A DNA stretch of 33,086 nucleotides, taken from NCBI GenBank assembly GCA_903826775.1, contig CAIKFU010000133.1:1-33086 (forward strand), given 5' to 3'. Below, one piece after another: positions 1 through 7,879 of this stretch (position 1 is the stretch's first letter; the number at the start of each line of letters is the position of its first letter). Origin of the DNA: an uncultured beta proteobacterium (GTDB taxonomy: Bacteria; Pseudomonadota; Gammaproteobacteria; Burkholderiales; Burkholderiaceae). The notes under the pieces were generated by a model. The model was given only the letters and a program-made list of their open reading frames with translations, ran no database searches and was not told the DNA's origin. The translations under genes and the position numbers were made by a program.

Positions 1-774
1 AATGAAAATACTACGCTACTTATTCCATTTTCAGGGCAAGGGACCGTCACCATTGAAGGCAAACTATTAAACTGGGAAATGGGTCAAAAGGCCCTTGTTC
101 TTCCTAACTCCCCTTTCAATGGTGAAAGCATTCGCAATTCTGTCCTGATTATTGAAGTTGACCCGAAAAGGCTTGAGTCAATCGTCTGCAATATGCTGAA
201 TTTGAGCGCTGGGACCCACTTGGGGTTTGACTCAACAACCCCTAGAGAAGTGGATATGCAGATAGGGCGCCTATCATTTGAAACCATGTTTCGCCAATTT
301 GGCAATCAACTTGATCAACTTTCGCTCCAACCTGAACTACTAAATCGATCGGGCATAGATGATGTGATCTACCGCTCAATTGCCATGATGTTGCACCCAA
401 AGCTATTTTTGGATGCAGCAAAAAATCCAGTGAATAATTTTGAACGTCGTCTTCTTGACAGGGTATGTCAGCATATTCAGTCCAATCTGGACCAACCCAT
501 AACAATTTCCACCCTTGAGCAGATTGGTTGCATGTCAAAAAGAAAGCTTCATTACGCTTTCCAGCAAAGGTACAACATGACGCCAATGCAGTGGGTCCGG
601 ACCGAAAGACTATTACGAAGCCATAGTCTATTAATAAGCGCCATACCAGGAGTCACTATTTCCTCTGTAGCCCTTGCTTGTGGTTTTACCAAATCTACAA
701 CATTTACGCAGTACTATTCCAAAGAATTTGGGGAGCACCCTGCCACAACCTTAAAACGAGTTCTTTCACGATAA
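1..774 (+). CDS. AraC-family transcriptional regulator, 5'-truncated by the window edge
   Basis: The reading frame is open from base 1 (after a partial start outside the window) to TAA at 772-774, so the ATG at 79 is probably internal and not the start. The N-terminal part visible here, with a run reading LLIPFSGQGTVTIEG and then a LVLPNSPF stretch, resembles the cupin-like AraC-binding domain 2 family. The last 100 or so residues form a typical AraC/XylS double helix-turn-helix (RRLLDRVCQHIQ, TISTLEQIGCMSKRKLHYAFQ, then VALACGFTKSTTFTQYYSKEFGEHP). It is a cytoplasmic DNA-binding regulator whose ligand cannot be told from sequence. It is co-oriented with and directly upstream of the bcs operon, whose leader carries repeated motifs with helical spacing, so control of cellulose genes is a reasonable inference. 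It could also be a regulator of an unseen upstream locus. Confidence 0.9.
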   Translation, partial: NENTTLLIPFSGQGTVTIEGKLLNWEMGQKALVLPNSPFNGESIRNSVLIIEVDPKRLESIVCNMLNLSAGTHLGFDSTTPREVDMQIGRLSFETMFRQFGNQLDQLSLQPELLNRSGIDDVIYRSIAMMLHPKLFLDAAKNPVNNFERRLLDRVCQHIQSNLDQPITISTLEQIGCMSKRKLHYAFQQRYNMTPMQWVRTERLLRSHSLLISAIPGVTISSVALACGFTKSTTFTQYYSKEFGEHPATTLKRVLSR

Positions 775-800
775 ATGGATAATTTTTCAGTAATTTTTCG

Positions 801-859
801 TTATTTAGCAATAAAAGTCACAAATAATGCATTATTTAGAGTTAAATTGCATTATCTAG
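801..859 (+). promoter_or_regulatory. Three phased copies of a TTATYTAG motif, candidate regulator binding sites upstream of bcsD
   Basis: TTATTTAG occurs at 801-808 and 832-839, and TTATCTAG at 852-859. The last two are part of a longer direct repeat, TGCATTATYTAG, at 828-839 and 848-859. The offsets are 31 and 20 bases, close to three and two helical turns, as expected for a protein that contacts one face of the DNA in tandem. AraC-family regulators commonly bind direct half-sites about 20 bases apart, and such a gene lies immediately upstream. Binding by that protein is inferred. Confidence 0.45.
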
Positions 860-866
860 CTATACT
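836..866 (+). promoter_or_regulatory. Possible activator-dependent promoter of the bcs operon
   Basis: TATACT at 861-866 matches five of six bases of the sigma-70 -10 box. No good -35 box sits 16-18 bases upstream; the best nearby is TTAGAG at 836-841, 19 bases away. The second copy of the direct repeat abuts the -10 box. A poor -35 plus adjacent tandem repeats is the arrangement expected of an activated promoter. An alternative is TTGAAA at 882-887 with GATACA at 905-910, spaced 17 bases, but its -10 is weak. Confidence 0.3.
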
Positions 867-972
867 AACGGAACCTTAACGTTGAAAATAAACGTGTTTA
901 AATTGATACAAGTATGCTCGCAATTTTAATCTTTTACCGCAACAGATCATTACTTCAAAGGAAAATGAATCC

Positions 973-1446
973 GTGATACGCCCAAATAATACTTGCCTCG
1001 GAAATCATGGCCACAATTCCCGTCAATGGAGAAGCTTGCTTGCCGCTACAGTAACCGAATTTACTAGCCAAACTAAACAACCTTCAGACACTCGGACGCT
1101 AATGCGTCGCGTAGGAATTCGTTTTGCTGCTCAAACCCCATTGCCCTCTTGTAAAACCCTTGAGGAATTTGAAGAAGCAATCAGAAATGTCTGGCAGGAA
1201 ATGGACTTAGGATGGGTTACCCTTGAGGAATCAGGGCGCACCCTAAAAATTACCCACCACTGCTCTGCAAACGGCATTTTGCTTGATAATGCGTTTGGTG
1301 AAAGCACTCCCTTGTTAGCCCCCAGCTTCTTGGAAGGGGTCTATCAAAAGTGGTTAAGCAATATGGGGGCCGGAGAGGCGCTTCATGTGCGCCAAGTAAG
1401 CGAACCCGATCAATTTAACAGTATTGAGTATGCGCTCAGCTTATGA
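973..1446 (+). CDS. bcsD: Cellulose synthase subunit BcsD
   Basis: This 157-residue protein matches the BcsD family in length and pattern: an N-terminal helical region with a RRVGIRFAAQTPLP stretch, a LEEFEEAIRNVWQEMDLGWV segment, and a C-terminal part with LEGVYQKWLSNMG. BcsD forms cytoplasmic oligomers that align cellulose synthase complexes in crystalline-cellulose producers. There is no signal peptide. The start is GTG at 973, with AAAGG about 11 bases upstream. An ATG at 965 is out of frame and closes after three codons, with its TGA overlapping the GTG. BcsD is the first gene of the operon. Its stop at 1444-1446 lies 16 bases before the preferred start of bcsP, supporting a BcsD-BcsP functional pair. 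Confidence 0.88.
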   Translation: MIRPNNTCLGNHGHNSRQWRSLLAATVTEFTSQTKQPSDTRTLMRRVGIRFAAQTPLPSCKTLEEFEEAIRNVWQEMDLGWVTLEESGRTLKITHHCSANGILLDNAFGESTPLLAPSFLEGVYQKWLSNMGAGEALHVRQVSEPDQFNSIEYALSL

Positions 1447-1462
1447 GAAAAGGCCCAAACCC

Positions 1463-2308
1463 ATGAGCGGGAAAAATGATATTTCCTCTTTGTTTAAAAT
1501 AATCAAAGAAAACCCCGACGAATACCAAGAGATTGTTGAAAACGAGGATGCCATTAGGTCTCGAGAGCGATGGCCCTTACTTTCAGCCCTACCAACTACA
1601 AAACTTGGGGATTCCACTACCGAACCTCTTCTAAAACGCTCCTCATCCGATATAAATCGGAATCGCAAAACCTCCCCCGCGAATCAAGCTAAACAATCGC
1701 CCCTACAAGAAACCAAACAAGAGTCGACTAGAGCAAAACCGCTTCAAGAGTTTTTTACCCCCTCCTCCCTAGAGGAAATTCCCTCACTAAAGAGGGTGGT
1801 GAAAACGCTGCAGCAAGATGAAATTTTGAGTGATGCTCCGATTTTTATTAATCGAGCAACCAAAATCAACGAAGATTCTGTTTCGATTAAAGATAAGACG
1901 TCTAAATCCAAGCCGCTTCAAGAGTTTTTCGATTCCCCAACTGAAGGGAAGGAATCTTCATTAAAGAGGATAGCCAAAACCCTTGAACAAGATGAGGATC
2001 GCGAAGAAAGTCCTTCCGAAAGACCTTCTCTAAAGAAATTTGTTTTAACAAAAATCCCAACAATTAAAAGAAAGAAAACGTCCCCGCGAACTGTTGAGAC
2101 CGTTATCGAATCCTCCTTAAAAGAAGATCATGAGAATCCAGTTAGGGAGAGGTCGATCCCAACCAAAGAGCATGCTGCTCCAATCAGCCTGAATTTGATC
2201 AAGAATGAAAATCAACTCGCCACAATATTTGAGCGTCTAAAAGAAAAAGAAGTGGAATCGGATATAGAAGACAAGCGTTCGTTGTTTGAGAGATTGCGTC
2301 GTCCGTGA
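1463..2308 (+). CDS. bcsP: BcsP-like disordered cellulose biosynthesis protein with a BcsR-like N-terminus
   Basis: The frame opens at 1424, inside bcsD, but the ATG at 1463 (residue 14 of the long form) has AAAGG upstream and removes the overlap, giving about 281 residues. The N-terminal segment (long-form residues 18-56) contains RERWPLLSAL, similar to the RWPLL motif of small BcsR/YhjR proteins. The rest is Lys/Glu/Ser/Pro-rich and probably disordered. Two 30-residue modules share KPLQEFF followed by SLKR, KTL and QDE (long-form 104-133 and 162-191). The C-terminus has two short IFERL/LFERL motifs ending in RLRRP. Position between bcsD and bcsQ is typical of bcsP. From the family, a cytoplasmic scaffold linking BcsD and the BcsQ/BcsA machinery is likely. 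The stop overlaps bcsQ (GTGA). Confidence 0.75.
   Translation: MSGKNDISSLFKIIKENPDEYQEIVENEDAIRSRERWPLLSALPTTKLGDSTTEPLLKRSSSDINRNRKTSPANQAKQSPLQETKQESTRAKPLQEFFTPSSLEEIPSLKRVVKTLQQDEILSDAPIFINRATKINEDSVSIKDKTSKSKPLQEFFDSPTEGKESSLKRIAKTLEQDEDREESPSERPSLKKFVLTKIPTIKRKKTSPRTVETVIESSLKEDHENPVRERSIPTKEHAAPISLNLIKNENQLATIFERLKEKEVESDIEDKRSLFERLRRP
1733..1996 (+). repeat. Two 30-codon repeats encoded in bcsP
   Basis: Codons at 1733-1822 and 1907-1996 encode 30-residue segments starting AKPLQEFF and SKPLQEFF and ending in SLKRVVKTLQQDE and SLKRIAKTLEQDE. Spacing is 58 residues. A shorter relative (PSLKKF, then TIKRKK) follows at long-form residues 201-218. Conservation is at protein more than DNA level, implying selection on the motif. 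Confidence 0.8.
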
Positions 2309-3072
2309 CAGTCATTGCGATTGTTTCCGCAAAAGGTGGTGTTGGAAAGACCACCCTGGCTGCAAACCTAAGCGTTGCTTTACGGGGAGATCGCCATAAC
2401 GTCCTGTCGCTTGATCTCGACCCTCAAAATGCTCTGCGCCTACATTTTGGCATCTCTCCAAATTACAATAACGGGCTAGCGGTTGCATCTATATCAAAGA
2501 AAAGTTGGCTAAGAACCATCGTACAAGGCGAATCGGGTGGGGCCATTCTGCCTTACGGCTTAGTAAATGAGGATCAGCGTCAGGCATTTGAAAAAATCCT
2601 ACAAGACAATCCCGGATATTTGCTTAGAGAAATCAATAAGTTAAATTTATCCGACGATGCCCTTGTTCTATTGGATGTTCCGCCGGGTCCATCCGTGTAC
2701 ATGAAAGAAGCTTTGCTTGCAGCCAATGTTGTAGTAGTTGTGATGTTAGCTGATGCCGCTTCATATGCAACCTTGACGATGATGATGGGTTTAATTGAAA
2801 AATACTGTTCTGCACGCCCCAGTTTTATCGACTATATGTACATCATCAATCAAATCGATCGTTCCCGCGAATTGGCAAGCGACATTGTTGATGTCATGCG
2901 CGCACAAGTCAGCAACAAAGCTATTGCGGTAGTCCATCAAGATCAAGCAATACCTGAAGCATTGGCTTGCTGTCAAGATGTACTTAGTTACGAACCTCAA
3001 AGCCGGGGAGCGCATGACATGACAGAAACTGCGATGCTCATAGAGCAGATTCTGGATAATGCAAAAGGATGA
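2305..3072 (+). CDS. bcsQ: Cellulose biosynthesis protein BcsQ, MinD/ParA-type ATPase
   Basis: A 255-residue SIMIBI-class P-loop ATPase. The deviant Walker A motif KGGVGKTT is at residues 10-17, the LSLDLDPQN strand follows near residue 36, and VLLDVPPG is near residue 127. Length and position match BcsQ (YhjQ, WssA/J-like), which in enterobacteria pairs with BcsR and binds BcsA, helping to place and activate the synthase at the inner membrane. The start is GTG at 2305, overlapping the bcsP stop as GTGA, and its own stop overlaps bcsA as ATGA. Translational coupling across bcsP-Q-A is therefore likely. The RWPLL motif in the preceding BcsP suggests that BcsP supplies the BcsR function here. 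Confidence 0.93.
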   Translation: MTVIAIVSAKGGVGKTTLAANLSVALRGDRHNVLSLDLDPQNALRLHFGISPNYNNGLAVASISKKSWLRTIVQGESGGAILPYGLVNEDQRQAFEKILQDNPGYLLREINKLNLSDDALVLLDVPPGPSVYMKEALLAANVVVVVMLADAASYATLTMMMGLIEKYCSARPSFIDYMYIINQIDRSRELASDIVDVMRAQVSNKAIAVVHQDQAIPEALACCQDVLSYEPQSRGAHDMTETAMLIEQILDNAKG

Positions 3073-5567
3073 ACTTTAAGTCTTTATCCTCCAAAATTAA
3101 AAATATTGGCGTTTTAAAAAACGGCACAGCGGCCCTTCAGGCGCGATTACCACCGTTTGCAGAGATTCTTTCCCATCTTCAGTTTTTGGAAGACAAAATA
3201 CTGGATAGCCCCCTTTGGAATCACCCGATTTATAAGGTGCTATTACAAATACTAATTACAGGGCTAATTTTCATCCTTGTTGCCACACCCCTGGATTTAT
3301 ACCAACAATTGTTCTTTGGCCTTGTTCTTTTCTTGGCCGGTCTATTTATAAGAAATCTGCCCAAAAGTCGGATGGTCGTAATTTTATTAATGGCCATATC
3401 GATTTCAGCATCACTTCGTTATATGTACTGGCGGGTTACGAATACCCTTGCATTTGACAATGCGATCGACGCGTTATTTGGCACCGGACTGGTATTGGCT
3501 GAAATTTATGCCTTGCTGGTTCTGCTGCTTGGCTTCGTACAAACCGCCTGGCCACTCCAAAGAAGACCAATACCACTCCCCAAAAATACCACTGAATGGC
3601 CTACGGTAGACGTCCTGATTCCAACTTACAACGAACCGCTTAATGTTGTAAGCCTAACGGTTTTGGCAGCGCAAGCGCTTGACTGGCCAGTAAATAAATT
3701 CAAGGTTTACGTTCTTGACGATGGTAACAGACCCGAATTTCGTGCTTTCTGTATGGAAGCGGGGGTTGAATACTTAACCAGAGAAGGGAATGCTCATGCC
3801 AAGGCAGGGAACCTAAACGCCGCACTCAGACAAACCAATGGGGAATTTGTTGCCATTTTTGATTGCGACCATATTCCTACTCGATCTTTCCTGCAAATGA
3901 CAATGGGTTGGTTTCTTGCAGACCCAATAATGTCTATGATGCAAACACCCCACTTCTTTTTCTCTCCCGATCCTTTTGAAAGAAATCTAAAAACCTTCCG
4001 GCTTGTTCCTAACGAAGGCGATCTGTTTTATGGATTAGTCCAGGATGGCAATGACTTTTGGAACGCCTCCTTTTTCTGTGGATCGTGCGCAGTTTTACGG
4101 CGAGAAGCTCTAGTCCAAATTGGCGGAATCGCCATTGAAACCGTTACTGAAGATGCTCATACAGCTCTTAAACTTAGCCGCAAAGGCTATAACATAGGCT
4201 ATCTTGCAATCCCCCAGGCGGCTGGACTAGCAACAGAAAGCCTGTCAGCTCATGTCAAACAACGAATTCGTTGGGCAAGGGGTATGGGGCAGATTTTTCG
4301 CGTGGATAATCCATTGCTTGGCAAAGGCCTCAGCTTGGGTCAACGCATGTGCTATCTCAATGCGATGCTGCATTTTTTTTATGGACTGCCCAGACTTATT
4401 TTCTTAACAGCCCCATTAGCCTATTTGATATTCGGAGCCGAAATCTACCACGCCAAGGCAGCCATGATTGTTGCCTATGCTTTCCCACATATTCTGCTTG
4501 CAAACATAGCAAACTCTAAAATTCAAGGGAGCTTTAGGCATTCCTTTTGGAACGAAGTTTATGAAACCGTCTTGGCGTGGTACATCATGCTGCCAGTGAT
4601 GCTTGCTCTAATTAATCCCAAATTAGGCGCTTTTAATGTCACCGCAAAAGGCGGAACCGTTGATGAAGATTTTTATGACTGGCGGATGGCCCGTCCATAT
4701 CTAATAATCCTAGTCTTGAGTTTAATTGGTCTTGGCTTTGGGATATTTAAACTTATTACTGACGAAGGAAGTATTAGCACAACCCTGATCAATTTAGCCT
4801 GGGTCTTTTATAACGTGGCAATCACGAGCGCAAGTGCTGCAGTTGCAAACGAGTCCCGTCAGGTCAGATCTTCCCCAAGAGTAAAGGCAATCTTGCCTGC
4901 AACAATTAATCTTCCCAATGGCAAAACCATCGTTTGTGAAACCACCGATTTCTCTGCGGAAGGTCTTAACCTAAGACCCCCAAAAAATATAGAGCTTCCC
5001 CCAAATCAGGAGGTAAATATAGCCCTTTTTCGTGGAAACAAGGAATTTGTGTTGCCTGGAATAGTCAGAAGGAGTGGGGATTCAATTGGAATTCAATTTT
5101 CCAGTTTAAATTTAGATCAGCAGCGGGACTTAACCCAACTCACATTCTCTAGGGCGGATACATGGGCTTCAACTTGGGGGAAAGGCCCTAAAGACTCGCC
5201 TTTAAGGGCTTTTCGTGAAGTGCTTACTTACGGTCTATTTAATATCGTCCCGTTGCTAAGGCGAGCCCTACTAGACGTAATACTAGATCTTCGTAAATCC
5301 TTTGTTAATTTTTCGACCCATACAACTAAGCAACTTATGAGTCAACCAAGAAAAATTGGGGTCAAAATACTAGGCTCTCGATTTTCCAAAAAAGACCAAT
5401 CCGATGCATCTTGGGGTGATGACTATCCACCAACATCAAATAATAAGCTCAGCTTAGCGGTGTTTCACTCCAAAAGAGCATATAAAAAATTGCAAGACAA
5501 AATTTCCACTAAACTTTCAAAACGCCCCCGTTTTCGCCAGAATAAGACATCTAGGACAGAAGAATGA
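3069..5567 (+). CDS. bcsA: Cellulose synthase catalytic subunit BcsA (UDP-forming, GT2, PilZ)
   Basis: An 832-residue inner-membrane processive GT2 that adds glucose from UDP-glucose to a beta-1,4-glucan and threads it across the membrane. Hydrophobic segments lie at about 57-158, before the GT domain. Catalytic motifs are intact: DDG at 217-219, DCDH at 265-268, FFCGSCA at 335-341, TED at 360-362 and QRIRW at 398-402. More membrane helices follow (about 430-585). The C-terminal PilZ domain has RSSPR (RxxxR, 600-604) and DFSAEG (627-632), so c-di-GMP activation is expected. A further roughly 130-residue tail, partly amphipathic and very basic at the end, extends beyond PilZ. It overlaps bcsQ and bcsB by ATGA on each side. 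Confidence 0.97.
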   Translation: MNFKSLSSKIKNIGVLKNGTAALQARLPPFAEILSHLQFLEDKILDSPLWNHPIYKVLLQILITGLIFILVATPLDLYQQLFFGLVLFLAGLFIRNLPKSRMVVILLMAISISASLRYMYWRVTNTLAFDNAIDALFGTGLVLAEIYALLVLLLGFVQTAWPLQRRPIPLPKNTTEWPTVDVLIPTYNEPLNVVSLTVLAAQALDWPVNKFKVYVLDDGNRPEFRAFCMEAGVEYLTREGNAHAKAGNLNAALRQTNGEFVAIFDCDHIPTRSFLQMTMGWFLADPIMSMMQTPHFFFSPDPFERNLKTFRLVPNEGDLFYGLVQDGNDFWNASFFCGSCAVLRREALVQIGGIAIETVTEDAHTALKLSRKGYNIGYLAIPQAAGLATESLSAHVKQRIRWARGMGQIFRVDNPLLGKGLSLGQRMCYLNAMLHFFYGLPRLIFLTAPLAYLIFGAEIYHAKAAMIVAYAFPHILLANIANSKIQGSFRHSFWNEVYETVLAWYIMLPVMLALINPKLGAFNVTAKGGTVDEDFYDWRMARPYLIILVLSLIGLGFGIFKLITDEGSISTTLINLAWVFYNVAITSASAAVANESRQVRSSPRVKAILPATINLPNGKTIVCETTDFSAEGLNLRPPKNIELPPNQEVNIALFRGNKEFVLPGIVRRSGDSIGIQFSSLNLDQQRDLTQLTFSRADTWASTWGKGPKDSPLRAFREVLTYGLFNIVPLLRRALLDVILDLRKSFVNFSTHTTKQLMSQPRKIGVKILGSRFSKKDQSDASWGDDYPPTSNNKLSLAVFHSKRAYKKLQDKISTKLSKRPRFRQNKTSRTEE

Positions 5568-7861
5568 CCAACTCATTTTTAAGCGAATTTAGAAAATTCC
5601 AATCCCGTCGCGCATTTCCATCGCTCATCTTAAGTAGCATCATATTTTTCAGCTCGATATTTGATGGTTACCCCCTTTACTCATCAGCTCAAGCGGCCCA
5701 GAAAAAAAATAACATCGTTGTATCTTCAACCGGAAAACGGACCTACCAGCTTACTTTTAAAGAGTTGGGTTCTAGATATCCCCTAAACCTTCGAGGGGTT
5801 GACGGGAAAGACAGTGTTCGATTTAACATCAGAGCTGATGAAGTTGTAACTAAAGCTTTGCTGAAAATACAATATACGTATTCCCCTGCGCTTCTTCGAG
5901 ACTTATCTCATATAAATGTTTTAGTCAATGATGAAATTACTTACACAATTGCAATTCCAAAAGAAGATCCAACTGGTAGTGTAGAGAAAACAATTGAACT
6001 ACCCATTAATTTAATTACCGAATTCAATCAAATTCAATTACAGCTAATTGGGCACTATACCCTTCAATGCGAAGACCCGCTTCACTCTAGCTTATGGGTA
6101 AATGTCAGCAATAACAGCATCCTAGAATTAACTATAGATCCCGTGAAACTCCAAAACGATCTAGCCATTCTTCCCCTTCCATTTATAGATATTCGCGATA
6201 GTCAGCCACCAGTGGTGCCTTTTGTTTTTATGGGGCCCCCGAATAAGGCCGTTTTAGAGTCTGCAGCCATCGTATCGTCTTGGTTGGGGACTTTTTCAAA
6301 GCAAATCGGCGTTAGATTTCCAGTTTCATTAGATGGAATTCCAGCCAAAGGAAGCGCAGTGGTGGCGATTGTTGGTCAAGCAAACATTAGCGGGGTGGAT
6401 ATAGGGGCATTAACCGGACCAACCGTTGCAATGGTAGCTAACCCATCAGATGAAAACGGCAAGTTATTGCTAATAATGGGGCGAGATGACGCGGAACTCA
6501 AATTAGCAGCCACAGCACTTGCAACAGGCAGCAAAGCACTCAACGGGGAAAGAGCAGTAATCTCGCAACTTGACAATCTGGTGATGCGTAAACCGTATGA
6601 TGCCCCTAGATGGATGTCCTCTGAGCGCAAAGTCAAATTAGGCGAACTTGCTACAGAGAAAATTTTAAACGTTTCCGGCTATAACCCCGGACCCATTGAC
6701 ATCAACATGCGGGTTCCTCCCGATATATTTGGTTGGAATAACAAAGGCGCTCCTTTTGACCTGAAATATCGCTACACCCCGCAACCAGTTTCATCCCTCA
6801 ACTCCTCTTTGCTCATTGGGGTGGATGAGAAATTTGTTAAATCAATCCAGTTATTTCCAATTGAAAAAATGTCTCAGGGCGCTGAGCTTCTGGCAAAAAT
6901 TCTTCCTGACGCGACCCTGCCTATGGAAGAGAAAATGAGGTTGCCGCTTTTTATGCTCCAACCCCGGTCGCAACTTCAACTGCGGTATATGTACGACTAC
7001 ATCAAAGAAGGTGAATGTCATGACGTTATCATCGACAACGTTCGCGGTGCAATCGACCCAGAATCCACAATTGATTTAACCGGCTTTTCGCACTTTATAG
7101 CCATGCCAAATCTGAGCGTGTTTAGCAATAGCGGCTTCCCTTTCACGCGCCTAGCCGACCTTTCCCGAACCGCAGTAATCCTTCCAGACAATGCAAGCAA
7201 AGAGGAATATTCGGTTTTCCTTACGGCCATGAGCCGTATGGGCGAATCCACGGGTTATCCCGTTATGGCTATAACAGTAAACCAAGGTGCAGACGCCAAA
7301 AATATTGAGGATAAAGACCTGCTGATTATTGCCTCTGGAGGAAATCAACCTCTACTGAAACAGTGGGCAAAATATCTGCCTGCCGATTTAGATGGCGATA
7401 ATAAAACCTTTAACCTTTCAGACTGGGTTTTTAAAATCTGGAGTTTTTTCAGTCCACAGTCATCAAATTCAATTTCTAACCCTAAGTTGTCCTATACCAG
7501 TGGTGGGAATGAGGTCTTATTTGCTGGATTTGAATCTCCACTTCAATCAAATAGAAGCGCAGTACTGATTTGGGGTGCAAAAGCTGAGAATCTAGTAAAG
7601 GCAACCGACTTATTGTTGGGGGCAGAAGGTTACGAAGGCAAGATTGAAGGAAATCTTTCAGTTTTAAACGGAACCGAAATTGAAAATATTGCCCATGAAA
7701 CAACCTATTATCTAGGCAGTCTATTTTGGGTTGAATACATTCAATGGTGGCTATCCAATCATCTGTTCGTATTTTTGTTATTTGCCGCACTAAGCACCGT
7801 TCTCTTGGCCGGTCTGATTTATCTAATGTTTAGAGTCAAAGCAAAGAGAAAATTGATGTAG
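5564..7861 (+). CDS. bcsB: Cellulose synthase regulatory/periplasmic subunit BcsB
   Basis: A 765-residue protein with a hydrophobic signal region at about 18-44 (ending near SSAQAAQ), a long beta-rich periplasmic part, and one C-terminal membrane helix at about 734-756 followed by a basic cytoplasmic tail. This matches BcsB, whose carbohydrate-binding and flavodoxin-like domains guide the glucan and whose tail helix completes the active BcsA-BcsB complex. The segments around LQLIGHYTLQCEDPLHSSLW and a later LRYMYDYIKEGECHD are characteristic of the family; the paired Cys residues may form disulphides. It starts by ATGA overlap with bcsA. An 18-base gap separates its stop from bcsZ. Confidence 0.95.
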   Translation: MTNSFLSEFRKFQSRRAFPSLILSSIIFFSSIFDGYPLYSSAQAAQKKNNIVVSSTGKRTYQLTFKELGSRYPLNLRGVDGKDSVRFNIRADEVVTKALLKIQYTYSPALLRDLSHINVLVNDEITYTIAIPKEDPTGSVEKTIELPINLITEFNQIQLQLIGHYTLQCEDPLHSSLWVNVSNNSILELTIDPVKLQNDLAILPLPFIDIRDSQPPVVPFVFMGPPNKAVLESAAIVSSWLGTFSKQIGVRFPVSLDGIPAKGSAVVAIVGQANISGVDIGALTGPTVAMVANPSDENGKLLLIMGRDDAELKLAATALATGSKALNGERAVISQLDNLVMRKPYDAPRWMSSERKVKLGELATEKILNVSGYNPGPIDINMRVPPDIFGWNNKGAPFDLKYRYTPQPVSSLNSSLLIGVDEKFVKSIQLFPIEKMSQGAELLAKILPDATLPMEEKMRLPLFMLQPRSQLQLRYMYDYIKEGECHDVIIDNVRGAIDPESTIDLTGFSHFIAMPNLSVFSNSGFPFTRLADLSRTAVILPDNASKEEYSVFLTAMSRMGESTGYPVMAITVNQGADAKNIEDKDLLIIASGGNQPLLKQWAKYLPADLDGDNKTFNLSDWVFKIWSFFSPQSSNSISNPKLSYTSGGNEVLFAGFESPLQSNRSAVLIWGAKAENLVKATDLLLGAEGYEGKIEGNLSVLNGTEIENIAHETTYYLGSLFWVEYIQWWLSNHLFVFLLFAALSTVLLAGLIYLMFRVKAKRKLM

Positions 7862-7879
7862 CTTTAAACTTACTCATAA

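Noticed and set aside
965..976. Three-codon leader ORF (ATG at 965) whose stop overlaps the bcsD GTG
   Set aside because: Could arise by chance and shares the same ribosome site as bcsD; no evidence that it is translated separately.
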